Shown piece by piece: positions 18,127 to 27,431 of a stretch of DNA of 64,000 nt; the first letter of the stretch is position 1, and every line of letters starts with the position of its first letter. This stretch comes from Paludisphaera soli (GTDB lineage Bacteria > Planctomycetota > Planctomycetia > Isosphaerales > Isosphaeraceae), in the NCBI RefSeq assembly GCF_011064595.1, contig NZ_JAALJI010000032.1:1-64000 (forward strand), written 5' to 3'. The position numbers and the translations under genes are program-made. Under the pieces are notes generated by a model, which saw only the letters and a list, made by a program, of their open reading frames with translations, searched no databases and was not told the origin of the DNA.

Positions 18127-18726
18127 CTACTTCCCCGCCTCGGCCTCGACCATGAACAGCACAGGCGCCTGCGCCCGGAAGCCCAGGTCCTGCGTCCCCT
18201 GCCCCGCTTCCATGGAGACGGTCAGCTCGTGCCGGCCCGGTCGGCTCGCCGTGACGGCGAGCAGCCGATACTCGACCTCCAGCCCCACGAGCTCGGGGGT
18301 GAGGCCGTCATGGGAAGGGAAATCCAGGGTGAACGGATTCTCCCCGCCGCCGGCGTACGCGCCTTGCGGCTGCAATCGCTGCCGGCCGCCGCTCAGGTTC
18401 TCGACCTTGACGAGGACCCGCGTCGTTCGGCCCTGGCGCAAGGTCGCCGCGGCGGGCCCGCGGGCCACTTTCACCCGGCCTTCGGGATTGATGGTCACGT
18501 CCAGGAAGACGCGATCGGCCAGGGCCTTGTGGATCGCCCGAGCCTGGCCGCCGGCCAGGGCCGATCGGACCGCCGCGACGACGTCGTCGGGCCAGCTCGC
18601 GTCCGCCCGCTCCAGCTCGGCCAGGATCGCCTCGACCTGGGCCCCCAACGAGCCGTCGCCGGACTCCGGGGCGGCCGGGGCGAGCCATCCGACGGCCAGG
18701 CCGATCAGCATCGCGGGAACGATCAT
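18127..18726 (-). CDS. Hypothetical secreted protein, 199 aa
   Basis: A short hydrophobic N-terminus (MIVPAMLIGLAVGWLAPAAP) looks like a signal peptide or anchor. After a helical region (about 30-75) the rest is a beta-sandwich, with RTTRVLVKVENLSGG and GRHELTVSMEAG, like an Ig-type or C-terminal-associated domain. It lies directly upstream of the CehA-type hydrolase on the same strand, 79 bases apart, so co-expression and a role in the same process are likely. No family is recognised. Confidence 0.7.
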   Translation of the reverse strand: MIVPAMLIGLAVGWLAPAAPESGDGSLGAQVEAILAELERADASWPDDVVAAVRSALAGGQARAIHKALADRVFLDVTINPEGRVKVARGPAAATLRQGRTTRVLVKVENLSGGRQRLQPQGAYAGGGENPFTLDFPSHDGLTPELVGLEVEYRLLAVTASRPGRHELTVSMEAGQGTQDLGFRAQAPVLFMVEAEAGK

Positions 18727-18976
18727 GCTCGAGCCTCCGAGACGGTTTCGTCGACGAACCCGGGCCCGGTCGGCCCGATCGGTCTCCTGACGTGCGCCAC
18801 TCGGTTATAAGCCTCCGCCTCCCGGAAGGCGAGACGGTCGCGGCCCTCCGGCTCCGGCAGGCCCGGATTCGCCCCGTTCCCCGGCCGCAGCGAGGTTTCT
18901 GGAGGCAAAGAGCCGGGGGCGGCTCGATCCCGTCCACGCGAGGCGCCGGGCCCGGGCGTGGTCGTCGGGGGCGAAC

Positions 18977-19633
18977 TCACGGGAAGAACTCGTTGAGCTT
19001 CGAGGTCGCCGGTTTCCTCTCCCCGGCGGGCCTGGGGCGGATCCCGGCACAGAGCATCAGAGGGATCGACGACCAGGCGGCGATCATCAGGAGGTTCTGC
19101 CAGTGGAACCGGGACTCGCGCTCGGCCCCCTCGTCGAGCAGCTTCGCCAGCCTGGCCCCGCTCCGTCCCGGGCCCGAGCGACGGTCCAATTCGGCGACCG
19201 CCAGGGGCCGAAGGGCCGCGGCTTCCTCCTTCGGGAGCGGCCGGTCTCCGTGGGGGAGGGACTTGCCCGCCTCGTCGTATCGGGTCGCCGTCAGCTCGTA
19301 GCTCCAGGCGTCGCGGCGCTCGAAGAAGCCCAACTCCGGGAAGGCCGATTCGGGGCGCCAGCCGAGGTGACGGTCCACGCTCGAACGCCGGGTCGTCTGC
19401 AAGCCCAGGGCGACGACCGGCCCCGATCGATCGCGCTCTGCGAACGACACGACCCGAGGGACCCCGCCCGTCGCCGGCGCGAGGGCCACCAGCACGGGCG
19501 CGTCGAGCAGCCCGGCCGAAGGGTCCGCGGGCGCGCCGGGTTGGGGTGCCAGCAGGGCCCCCGCGACGAGGCACGGCGAGAGGACGAGCCAGCCTCGCGG
19601 CGGGAGGCCGAGCAGGCGTGTCGGGTGCGGCAT
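18977..19633 (-). CDS. Hypothetical membrane protein, paralog of the gene at 13883-14545
   Basis: 218 residues from an ATG at 19633 (product MPHPTRLLGLPPRGWLVLS). It shares with its paralog the N-terminal LLGLP, LGWRPESAFPELGFFERRD, AALRPLAVAELDRRSGP and LLDEGAERES segments. Two hydrophobic ends flank an extracytoplasmic middle. A longer frame to 19933 overlaps the divergent NHL gene and is not supported. The 250 bases between its stop and the next gene (18727-18976) show no feature I can name. It is the first gene of the minus-strand cluster. Confidence 0.75.
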   Translation of the reverse strand: MPHPTRLLGLPPRGWLVLSPCLVAGALLAPQPGAPADPSAGLLDAPVLVALAPATGGVPRVVSFAERDRSGPVVALGLQTTRRSSVDRHLGWRPESAFPELGFFERRDAWSYELTATRYDEAGKSLPHGDRPLPKEEAAALRPLAVAELDRRSGPGRSGARLAKLLDEGAERESRFHWQNLLMIAAWSSIPLMLCAGIRPRPAGERKPATSKLNEFFP

Positions 19634-19838
19634 GGGAGAGGCCCCGGGAGGACGGGTGATTCGGAAAAGCCGTCCGAGGTCGTTCGTCGCGACGGGCCGA
19701 ATCTTGAAACGCGCGGGCGTCGGGCGCGAGCGGGCCGGGGGAAAGGGAGTACTCCGTTCACCCGGCGTCCGGGTCGTTGTATAGTGCCGGGACGGGACGA
19801 CGCCCAGGCACCTCTCGAAACCCCGGGGACCCAACGAC

Positions 19839-20918
19839 ATGGACCGGCGCGGATTCCTCAAGCAGGGCGCGGTCGCGGCGCTGGCCGCCTCGGCCTCGAC
19901 GTCGGCGGGGCCGTTCATCCACGCCGCGGACAAGTCGGGCTCGAAGGCCCCGATCGTCGGCGAGGGCGAGCACCGCTACGAGTGCCGGCACGACTTCTTC
20001 CAGGCCCCGGGCTCGATCCGGTGGTTCGAGACACACGGCGTCGCCGTGGACTCGCAGGGGTTCATCTACGTCACCCACCGCGGCGGCGCGACCAAGCCCA
20101 GGTCGCCGGCCGAGGCCCAGGACACGATCGCCGTCTACGACCCCGAGGGGAAGTTCGTCCGCTCGTTCGGCAAGGCGTTCCACGGCGGGGGACACGGGAT
20201 CGACGTGCGGGTCGAGGACGGGGTCGAGTACCTGTACCTCGCCTGCATGATGCCCGTCGACCTGGTCGCCAAGACCGACCTGAAGGGGGAGGTCGTCTGG
20301 ATCAAGGAGGCCCCGCCCGAGCCCCACGTCTACGACAAGCCCGACGCGAAGTTCGCGCCCACGAACGTCGCATTCGCGCCCGACGGCGGGTTCTTCGTCG
20401 CCGACGGCTACGGCTCGCACTACATCCACAAGTACGACAAGGACGCGAAGTGGGTGAAGACGTTCGGCGGGCCGGGCGAGGCCGAGGGGAAGTTCAAGAC
20501 CCCCCACGGCGTCTGGCTGGACGACCGGCCCGGGCGTGAGCCGACCCTGGTCGTCGCCGACCGCGCCAACGCCCGGCTCCAGCGGTTCACGCTCGACGGC
20601 GAGCACGTCGGCGTCGACAACCACGAGGTCTCGTTCCCGGCCCACTTCGACACGCGGGGCGACGTCCTGCTGGTCCCCGACCTGCACGCGCGGATCACCC
20701 TGCTCGGCAAGGACGACAAGGTCCTCACCCACCTGGGTTACGACCCCGAGTGGACCAGGCAGGTCCTCGACGGCTTCAAGATCCGTCAGCAGCCCGACCG
20801 ATGGCCGGCCGGGAAGTTCATCCATCCCCACGACGCCTGCTTCGACCGGGACGGGAACATCCTCGTCGCCGAATGGGTCGCGACCGGCCGGGCGTCGTTC
20901 CTGAAGCGGGTGGGCTGA
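19839..20918 (+). CDS. NHL-repeat beta-propeller protein, Tat-exported
   Basis: 359 residues. A Tat signal (RRGFLKQG near residue 3, then a hydrophobic core to about 30) is followed by a six-bladed-type propeller with repeated NHL-like units: IAVYDPEGKFVRSFG, FVADGYGSHYIHKYD, VADRANARLQRFTLDG, and a last unit FDRDGNILVAEW. Such proteins act as scaffolds or as lyases/hydrolases; no catalytic residue can be named. The 205-base gap before it is a divergent promoter region shared with the minus-strand cluster, containing a TTGTATAGTGC stretch that may hold a -10 box. Confidence 0.8.
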   Translation: MDRRGFLKQGAVAALAASASTSAGPFIHAADKSGSKAPIVGEGEHRYECRHDFFQAPGSIRWFETHGVAVDSQGFIYVTHRGGATKPRSPAEAQDTIAVYDPEGKFVRSFGKAFHGGGHGIDVRVEDGVEYLYLACMMPVDLVAKTDLKGEVVWIKEAPPEPHVYDKPDAKFAPTNVAFAPDGGFFVADGYGSHYIHKYDKDAKWVKTFGGPGEAEGKFKTPHGVWLDDRPGREPTLVVADRANARLQRFTLDGEHVGVDNHEVSFPAHFDTRGDVLLVPDLHARITLLGKDDKVLTHLGYDPEWTRQVLDGFKIRQQPDRWPAGKFIHPHDACFDRDGNILVAEWVATGRASFLKRVG

Positions 20919-21027
20919 CGCCGGGGGGGCGTCTTCGCGAGCGGCGGCGTCGGGCCGCCGCGCGGAGCCCCCGCCGTCGCCGGACCCCGCCCGCCCCCCG
21001 GGCGCGACCCCTCGGGGGTCGTGATGA

Positions 21028-21591
21028 GTGCCCATGAATTCGCTGCGAGGACGCCTGCTGATCGCCACGCCCGGCCTGATCGACCCGAACTTCGCCCGGA
21101 CGGTCGTCCTGGTCGCGGCGCACGGCGACACCGGCGCGCTCGGCCTGATCCTGAACCGGGAGCTGGAGTCGGCCGTCGTCGACGTCTGGCGGCAGATCAG
21201 CTCGGAGCCGTGCCTGCGCCCGGAGAAGATGCGCCACGGCGGGCCGATCTCCGGGACCCTGATGGCCCTGCACGACCTCCGGCCGCACGCCAACCTGATG
21301 GTCGCCGACGACCTGTACGTCGCCACCGAGTTGAACGCCATGGAGGCCCTCGCGGGCTCGGCCGACGGCCGGGTCCAATTCTACGCCGGCCACGCCGGCT
21401 GGGGCCCGGGCCAGCTCGAGGACGAGATCCGCGAGGGGAGCTGGCTCCTCGCCCCCGCGGCCCCCGACCACGTCTTCGGGAGCCTCGACCCCCATGCGCT
21501 CTGGAAAGACGCCGCGACCCTCGCCGGCCGTCGCGAGGTCCACTCGCTCGTGGAGCCCCGGCACATCCCCGAAGACCCCCGGGCCAATTGA
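21028..21591 (+). CDS. YqgE/AlgH family protein
   Basis: 187 residues, the usual length. The N-terminus SLRGRLLIATPGLIDPNFAR and the segments GALGLILNR and FYAGHAGWGPGQLEDEI are diagnostic. Function in bacteria is uncertain; the family is cytoplasmic. I use the GTG at 21028, nine bases from GGGGG; an ATG at 21034 is a good alternative. It stands about 110 bases behind the NHL gene and 40 bases before the monooxygenase gene. Confidence 0.9.
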   Translation: MPMNSLRGRLLIATPGLIDPNFARTVVLVAAHGDTGALGLILNRELESAVVDVWRQISSEPCLRPEKMRHGGPISGTLMALHDLRPHANLMVADDLYVATELNAMEALAGSADGRVQFYAGHAGWGPGQLEDEIREGSWLLAPAAPDHVFGSLDPHALWKDAATLAGRREVHSLVEPRHIPEDPRAN

Positions 21592-21631
21592 CCCCGACCC
21601 ATCCCATCCTCGACCCAGGACGCCCTCCATC

Positions 21632-21916
21632 ATGATCTGCCTCGCCGTCACCTTCCTCGCCAAGCCCGGCACCGAGGACCGCGCCGCCGACTGCTTCCGC
21701 CGGCTCACCGAGCACACCCGGAGCGAGCCGGGCTGCATCATGTACCTGTTCCACCGCTCCACCGCCGACCCCCGCAAGTTCTTCGTCTACGAGCAGTACC
21801 AGGACGAGGCCGCGCTCCAGGCCCACACCGGCGCCGCCTACTACGCCCACTACGTCCGCAAGGAATTCCCCTCCATGATCGAGAGCAGCGACTTCCAGCA
21901 GTACGAGCCGATCTGA
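21632..21916 (+). CDS. Antibiotic biosynthesis monooxygenase (ABM) domain protein
   Basis: 94 residues, the typical size of a single ABM domain (ferredoxin-like fold), with VTFLAKPGTEDRAADCFRRL, GCIMYLFHRS and FVYEQYQDEAALQAH. Members act as cofactor-free quinol or small-aromatic monooxygenases; the substrate here is unknown. Start: ATG at 21632 with AGGA upstream. A longer frame from 21494 overlaps YqgE and is a shadow. Confidence 0.88.
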   Translation: MICLAVTFLAKPGTEDRAADCFRRLTEHTRSEPGCIMYLFHRSTADPRKFFVYEQYQDEAALQAHTGAAYYAHYVRKEFPSMIESSDFQQYEPI

Positions 21917-21955
21917 CCCGGCCCCGCCCCTCCACCGGATCGCCGGCGCGTCGAA

Positions 21956-21988
21956 AAGCCCGGGGGCTCGCGAGGAACCCCCGGGCTT
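21956..21988 (-). terminator. Strong hairpin between convergent genes
   Basis: An 11-bp perfect stem, AAGCCCGGGGG at 21956-21966 and its complement at 21978-21988, with an 11-base loop. On the minus strand it is followed by TTTT, so it fits best as terminator of the glycine-rich gene; it may also stop transcription of the ABM gene. Confidence 0.75.
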
Positions 21989-21998
21989 CGGGCTTCAT

Positions 21999-22412
21999 TC
22001 ACCGACGGACGCCCCAGCCGCCGCCGTAGCCGCCGCCGGGGTATCCCCCGCCGGGGAACCCGCCGCCCCAGCCGCCGCCGGGGTAGCCGCCCCCCGGATA
22101 CCCGCCGCCGGGGAAGGGATAGGGCTGCGGGCAAGGCTGAGGGTACGGACGCGGGAAGGGCTGAGGATAGGGGGTGCAGGGAGGCGAGCCCCAGCCGCCG
22201 CCGGGGTATCCCCCGCCCGGGAACCCGCCGCCCCAGCCGCCGCCCCAGCCGCCGCCTCCGCCGTACCCGCCCCCCCCGTACCCGCCCCCCCCGTAGAAGC
22301 CCTTGCTGCTGGGGCGGCCCTTGCCGCCGGACTGGGCGTGGGCCTCGCTCGTCGCCAGCACGCCGCCGATCGTCAGGGCCAGGGCCGCCGTCAGGATTCG
22401 CGTCGCCTTCAT
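21999..22412 (-). CDS. Secreted Gly/Pro/Tyr-rich low-complexity protein
   Basis: 137 residues. A signal peptide (about 1-27, ending SEAHAQ) precedes a mature chain made almost entirely of GGGY, GGGYPGGGW and PYPQPFPRP units. Two Gly-rich blocks (about 41-75 and 100-137) flank a Pro/Gln-rich block with one cysteine. Such composition occurs in surface, matrix or biofilm proteins and is disordered. No catalytic role is expected. Confidence in the ORF is high because of the signal peptide and the terminator just behind it. Confidence 0.8.
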   Translation of the reverse strand: MKATRILTAALALTIGGVLATSEAHAQSGGKGRPSSKGFYGGGGYGGGGYGGGGGWGGGWGGGFPGGGYPGGGWGSPPCTPYPQPFPRPYPQPCPQPYPFPGGGYPGGGYPGGGWGGGFPGGGYPGGGYGGGWGVRR

Positions 22413-22522
22413 CGTGCACCTCGTTTTCGGGTTGAGACTCGTTTCGCTTCCGGTCCGTCTCGGGCGTCTTCGACGTCCGCTCGGTGGGTTATCACCGTCC
22501 CGAGGCCGACCGGACGGACCCC

Positions 22523-22539
22523 CCGGAAGTTTTTTCCGG
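22523..22539. other. Small inverted repeat upstream of the sigma factor gene
   Basis: CCGGAA, five bases, TTCCGG, about 84 bases before the ATG at 22623, inside the 210-base divergent region between the glycine-rich gene and the sigma factor. It could be an operator or a chance palindrome. Confidence 0.25.
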
Positions 22540-22622
22540 AAGCTTGCGGTTTCGCGTCGGCCCCCGCGCGGGGATGATCGACGCGGGGGAAACGGGAGCG
22601 ACCGAGAAGGGACCGCATCGCC

Positions 22623-23240
22623 ATGTCCGATCCAGGCTCCGAGGCCGAGGGCTTCCGGGCGCTCATCGAGCGCGTGCGCGGCGGCGACGAACAGGCGGCG
22701 GCCGACCTGGTCCGCCGCTACGAGCCGGCCGTCCGTCGCGCCGCCAGGGTCCGCCTGGTCGACACCCGGCTGAACCGGATGCTCGACTCGATGGACGTCT
22801 GCCAGTCCGTGATGGCCAGCTTCTTCGTCCGCACGGCGCTCGGCCAGTACGAGCTGGACACGCCCGACCAGCTCCTGAAGCTGCTGGCGACCATGACCCG
22901 CAACAAGCTGGCGAACGCGGTGAAGGCCCAGGGCGCCCAGCGTCGGGACTTCCGCCGCACCACGCCCGGCGGGGGCGGGGGCGACGAGTCCCCCGGGGCC
23001 GCGGCCTTCGAGGACGTGGCCGGCGCCTCGCCCACCCCCAGCCGCGAGGTCGCCGCGCGGGAGATGCTCGACGAGGCCCGCCGCCGACTCTCGCCCGACG
23101 AGCTTCGGCTGCTGGACGACCGCGAGGCCGGCCGCGACTGGGCCGAGATCGCCGCCGACCTCGGCGCCAGCCCCGAGGCCCTGCGCAAACGCCTGGCCCG
23201 CGCCGTCGACCGCGTCGCCGTCGAGCTGGGCCTGGATTGA
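22623..23240 (+). CDS. RNA polymerase sigma factor, sigma70 family (ECF-type, planctomycete kinase-associated group)
   Basis: 205 residues. Region 2 covers about 25-90 (VRRAARVRLVDTRLNRM, then the SMDVCQSVMASFF segment typical of this planctomycete group) and region 4 about 140-200 (LRLLDDREAGRDWAEIAADL, then a helix-turn-helix ending LRKRLARAVDRVA). No anti-sigma gene is next to it. The kinase gene begins 23 bases on, so the two are very probably one operon, the pairing known for ECF groups controlled by Ser/Thr kinases. Confidence 0.9.
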   Translation: MSDPGSEAEGFRALIERVRGGDEQAAADLVRRYEPAVRRAARVRLVDTRLNRMLDSMDVCQSVMASFFVRTALGQYELDTPDQLLKLLATMTRNKLANAVKAQGAQRRDFRRTTPGGGGGDESPGAAAFEDVAGASPTPSREVAAREMLDEARRRLSPDELRLLDDREAGRDWAEIAADLGASPEALRKRLARAVDRVAVELGLD

Positions 23241-23263
23241 TCGAGGACGAGGCCGCCGCCCCC

Positions 23264-26200
23264 ATGAACTCCCAGGACGCCACCCGCACGAGCCCCGGTT
23301 CGAGCACGCAGACGGCGACGCGGCTGGTCCAGGACCATCGCGAACGCTGGCGCCGCGGCGAACGCCTGCGCGTGGAGGCCTACCTGGAACGTCGGGGAAG
23401 GCCCCGCGTCGAGCCCGTGGACCTGCTCGACCTCGTCTACAACGAGTTCCTGCTCCGCGAGGAGGACGGCGAGACGCCCCCCATGCAGGAGTACCTCGAC
23501 CGCTTCCCCGACCACGCCGACGAGCTGCGCGCGCAATTCGAAGTCCACGAGGCGCTCCGCCTCAGCCGGCCGTTCAGCGTGGCCCTCTCCACGGCCTCGG
23601 GCCTCGCCGACGACGAGCCGGACGCCCGGGACGAGCCCACCCGCGTCCCCGCCATGGCCGACCCGACGACCGCGCCGGACCCGCATCCGCGCGACCCCCG
23701 CCTGCCGATGGTCGCCGGCTTCGACGTGCTGGGGGTGCTCGGCAGCGGCGGCATGGGGACCGTCTACAAGGCCTTCGACCGCAAGTGCCGCCGCATGGTC
23801 GCGATGAAGACCATGAACCGCGCCGGGGCCGCGGCGCTGCTGCGGTTCAAGCACGAGTTCCGGTCGCTGGTGGAGGTCGTCCACCCCAACCTCGTCACGC
23901 TGTACGAGCTGATCGGCGACGGCGAGAACTGGTTCCTGACGATGGAGCTGCTCGACGGCGTGGACTTCCTCGCGTACGTCCGCGAGCCCTGCCCCGACCG
24001 CTTCGCCCGCATCCGCGCCGCGATCCGGAAGCTGGCCGAGGGGGTCGCGGCGCTGCACGAGGCGGGCAAGCTCCATCGGGACATCAAGCCGTCCAACGTC
24101 CTCGTCACCCGCGAGGGGCGGGTGGTCCTGCTGGATTTCGGCCTGGCTGCCGACCAGGACGAGGAGGGGCGGCACCTGAGCAGCGACGACCGCCTGGTCG
24201 GCACGGCCGCCTACATGGCGCCCGAGCAGGCTGCGGCGCGGCCCGTCTCGGCGGCGAGCGACTGGTACAGCGTGGGCGTGATGCTGTACGAGGCCGTCGC
24301 GGGCCGGCTGCCGTTCGCCGGCGGCGCGCTCATGATGCTGATGGACAAGCAGCGCCGGGACCCGCCGGCGCCGTCGGAGGTCGCGGCCGGCGTCCCCGAG
24401 GAGCTGGACGCCCTCTGCGTGGAGCTGCTGCGGCGCGAGCCCGAGGGGCGGCCGTCGGGGGCGGAGGTGCTGCGACGGCTCGGCGCGGCCGAGGACGTCG
24501 CGCGGCCGGGGCCGGGCCTCGCCGCGACGGCGGCCGGCTCGCACCCGTCGTCCGCCGGCCGGGGCGTGTTCCTGGTCGGCCGCGATCGTCACCGCGAGGC
24601 CCTGGAGGCGGCCCTGGCCGACGTCCGCGGCGGTCGGCCGGTCGCCGTCTACCTGCACGGCGGCTCGGGGGCGGGGAAGACGGCGCTCCTGCAGAACTTC
24701 CTGGACGAGCGGGCCGACGAGGGGGACGCGATCGTCCTCTCGGGCCGCTGCTACGAGCGCGAGTCGGTGCCGTACAAGGCGTTCGACAGCCTGATCGACG
24801 CCCTTGCGCGCCGCCTGGGCCGGATGGGCGAGATCGAGCTGGCCGCCGTGCTGCCGCGCGACGCGGCCTCGCTGGCGCGCGTCTTCCCCAGCCTGCGCCG
24901 GGTCGAGGCCGTGGGCCGCGATCCGCGGCGGACGGGCGAGACGCCCGACCTCCAGGAGCTTCGCCGCCGCGCCTTCGCCGCGCTCCGCGAGCTGCTCGCC
25001 CGCCTGGGCGACCGGGGGACCCTGATCGTCGCCGTCGACGACCTGCAATGGGGCGACGCCGACAGCGCCGCGCTGCTGCTGGAGGTGATGCGGCCCCCGG
25101 ACGCCCCGATCCTCCTGTTCGTGGCGACCTATCGCAGCGAGGACGAGTCCGCCAGCCCGCTGCTTCAGGCCCTCGCCCGCGTCGGCGCGCTGGGGGTCGA
25201 GGGGGCGCCCGCCGAGGGCTTCGACGCCCGATCGCTGCGCGTCGAGCCGCTCTCGCCCGACGAGTCCCGCGCGCTGGCCGCGACGCTCCTCGCCGACGCC
25301 TCCTCGGCCGGGGGCCGCGAGGCGCTGGTCGAGGCCGTCGCGCGGGAGTCGCGGGGCAACCCCTTCTTCGTCGCGGAGCTGGCCCGCCACGTCCACGCCG
25401 GGGCGCTCGACCTGGAGGCCGACCCGGGGAGGCGCCTGGTCCTCGACGACGTGCTCTGGTCGCGCATCGAGCGGCTGCCGGCGGACGCGCGCGAGGTCCT
25501 GGAGCTTGTCGCCGCGTCCGGCCGGCCGATCCGGCTCGTCGACCTGAACCGCTGCCTGGACGAGTCGGTCGACGAGCGGTCGGCGCTGGCCGTCCTCCGC
25601 GCCGGGAGGCTCGTGCGGGGGACGGGCCGTGCCGAGACCGACGAGGTCGAGGCGTACCACGACCGCGTCCGCGAGACCGTCGCCGCGAGGCTCTCGCCCG
25701 AATCCGCGCGGGACAAGCACCGCCGCCTGGCCGCCACGCTCGAGGAGTCGGGCCGGGCCGACCCCGAGGTGCTCGGGGTCCACTTCCTGGCGTCGGGCGA
25801 TCCGGCGAGGGCCGCGACCTACTTCGCCGAGGCGGCCGACGAGGCGGCCGAGGCCCTGGCCTTCGAACGCGCGGCCCTCCTCTACCGCCGCGCCCTGGAG
25901 ATCGAAGGCGACGATCCCGCGCGTCGCGTCGCGCTCTCGGCCCGGCTGGGCGACGCTCTGGCGAACGCGGGGCGGGGGGAGGAGGCGGCCTCGTCGTACC
26001 TGGCCGCCGCGGCCGACTCCTCGCCCGACGAGGCCCTGGAACGCCGCCGCCTCGCCGCCATGCAGTTCCTCGTCAGCGGCCACATCGACCGCGGCCTGGA
26101 GACGTTGCAGGACGTCCTCGCCCGCGTCGGCATGACGCTGCCGCGCACGCCCAACCGGGCGTTGGCCTCGCTGCTCTGGCGGCGCGCCTTGCTGCGGCTG

Positions 26201-27406
26201 CGCGGGCTTCGCTACCGCGAGGCCGACCCGGCGAAGGTCGACCCGTCGGCCCTGACGCGGATCGACGTCTGCTGGTCGGCCGGCGTCGGCCTGAGCGTCG
26301 TCGACACGATCCTGGGGGCCGACTTCCAGGCGCGGGGGCTGCTGCTCTCGCTGGCGGCCGGCGAGCCCTCGCGGATCGCCCGCGCGCTGGCGATGGAGGC
26401 GGCGCATGCGGCCTCCACGGGGGGCTCGAACCGTCGCCGGACCGAGCGCCTGCTGGCGACGGCCGAGGCCCTCGCCCGCCGCGTCGACCAGCCCTACGCG
26501 ATCGGCATGGTGACGCTCGCCCGGGGCGTCTCGGCGTATCTGGAAGGCCGATGGCGGGCGGCGCAGGCCCAGTGCGACGAGGCCGACGCCCTCTTCCGCG
26601 ACCGCTGCACGGGGGTGGCCTGGGAGCGCGACACGGCCGACGCCTTCGCCCTCTGGGGCCTCAGCCACCAGGGCGAGACCGGCGAGCTGACCCGCCGCTG
26701 GCCCATCCTGCTGGCCCGGGCCGTCGAGCGCGGCGACCTGTACGCGGCGATGAACCTCAGTTCGTACCTCATGTCGATCGTCCGGCTGGCCGCCGACGAG
26801 CCCGCCCGCGCCCGCGAGGAGCTGGCCGCGACCAACGCCCGCTGGTCGCGCCGGGGCTATCACGTCCAGCACAACGACGCGCTCTGGGCGGCCGTCCAGA
26901 TCGACCTGTACGACGGCCGGGGCGGGGACGCCTGGAGGCGGCTGGACGAGGCCTGGCCCGCGCTCCGGCGCTCGCTGCTGCTGCGCGTCCAGTTCGTCCG
27001 CACGTCCATGCGGTTCCTCCGCGCCCGCGCCGCGATCGCCGCGGCCCTGGAGGCGAAGGAGGCCTCCGAGTCCCGCCGCCTGCTCGCCGTCGCCTCGCGA
27101 GACGCCCGCGCCCTCGAAGGCGAGCGGATGCCCTGCCCCGATGCCTACGCCCGGCTCGTCCGCGCGGCGCTGGCGCAGGCCGAGGGCCGCGACGACCTCG
27201 CCGCGCCGCTCTGGCGGGCGGCCGTCGCCGGCTTCGAGGCGGTCGATATGAACCTTTGCGCCGCCGCCGCCCGCCGTCGCCTGGGCGCGTGCCTGGGGGG
27301 CGACGCCGGCGCGCGGGCGCTCTCCGAATCCGAAACCTGGATGCGCCGGCAGCTCATCCAGGACCCCGAGAAGGCCGCACGCATGATCGCGGCCCGGTTC
27401 GAGTAG
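23264..27406 (+). CDS. Ser/Thr protein kinase fused to an AAA-type ATPase and helical repeats (PknK-like), 1380 aa
   Basis: A regulatory N-terminus (about 1-145) precedes a eukaryotic-type kinase domain at about 150-410: GSGGMGTVYK near 160, VAMKTM with the ATP lysine, HRDIKPSN near 270, DFGLA and APEQ. Next comes a STAND/AAA ATPase with Walker A GGSGAGKTALL near 465 and Walker B DDLQWGD near 590, then about 600 residues of TPR-like helical repeats. No membrane helix is seen. The architecture equals that of PknK-like signalling kinases in which the ATPase-repeat half senses a signal. It is co-transcribed with the sigma factor and could phosphorylate it. ATG at 23264 lacks a strong ribosome site; an alternative TTG at 23237 overlaps the sigma stop. 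Confidence 0.88.
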   Translation: MNSQDATRTSPGSSTQTATRLVQDHRERWRRGERLRVEAYLERRGRPRVEPVDLLDLVYNEFLLREEDGETPPMQEYLDRFPDHADELRAQFEVHEALRLSRPFSVALSTASGLADDEPDARDEPTRVPAMADPTTAPDPHPRDPRLPMVAGFDVLGVLGSGGMGTVYKAFDRKCRRMVAMKTMNRAGAAALLRFKHEFRSLVEVVHPNLVTLYELIGDGENWFLTMELLDGVDFLAYVREPCPDRFARIRAAIRKLAEGVAALHEAGKLHRDIKPSNVLVTREGRVVLLDFGLAADQDEEGRHLSSDDRLVGTAAYMAPEQAAARPVSAASDWYSVGVMLYEAVAGRLPFAGGALMMLMDKQRRDPPAPSEVAAGVPEELDALCVELLRREPEGRPSGAEVLRRLGAAEDVARPGPGLAATAAGSHPSSAGRGVFLVGRDRHREALEAALADVRGGRPVAVYLHGGSGAGKTALLQNFLDERADEGDAIVLSGRCYERESVPYKAFDSLIDALARRLGRMGEIELAAVLPRDAASLARVFPSLRRVEAVGRDPRRTGETPDLQELRRRAFAALRELLARLGDRGTLIVAVDDLQWGDADSAALLLEVMRPPDAPILLFVATYRSEDESASPLLQALARVGALGVEGAPAEGFDARSLRVEPLSPDESRALAATLLADASSAGGREALVEAVARESRGNPFFVAELARHVHAGALDLEADPGRRLVLDDVLWSRIERLPADAREVLELVAASGRPIRLVDLNRCLDESVDERSALAVLRAGRLVRGTGRAETDEVEAYHDRVRETVAARLSPESARDKHRRLAATLEESGRADPEVLGVHFLASGDPARAATYFAEAADEAAEALAFERAALLYRRALEIEGDDPARRVALSARLGDALANAGRGEEAASSYLAAAADSSPDEALERRRLAAMQFLVSGHIDRGLETLQDVLARVGMTLPRTPNRALASLLWRRALLRLRGLRYREADPAKVDPSALTRIDVCWSAGVGLSVVDTILGADFQARGLLLSLAAGEPSRIARALAMEAAHAASTGGSNRRRTERLLATAEALARRVDQPYAIGMVTLARGVSAYLEGRWRAAQAQCDEADALFRDRCTGVAWERDTADAFALWGLSHQGETGELTRRWPILLARAVERGDLYAAMNLSSYLMSIVRLAADEPARAREELAATNARWSRRGYHVQHNDALWAAVQIDLYDGRGGDAWRRLDEAWPALRRSLLLRVQFVRTSMRFLRARAAIAAALEAKEASESRRLLAVASRDARALEGERMPCPDAYARLVRAALAQAEGRDDLAAPLWRAAVAGFEAVDMNLCAAAARRRLGACLGGDAGARALSESETWMRRQLIQDPEKAARMIAARFE

Positions 27407-27431
27407 GCCCCCGGACGTCGCGCGATCCGGG

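Noticed and set aside
22718-26872. Minus-strand ORF of 1384 codons over the sigma factor and kinase
   Set aside because: Low-complexity composition rich in Arg, Gly and Ala, no domain, and the plus strand carries clear kinase motifs.
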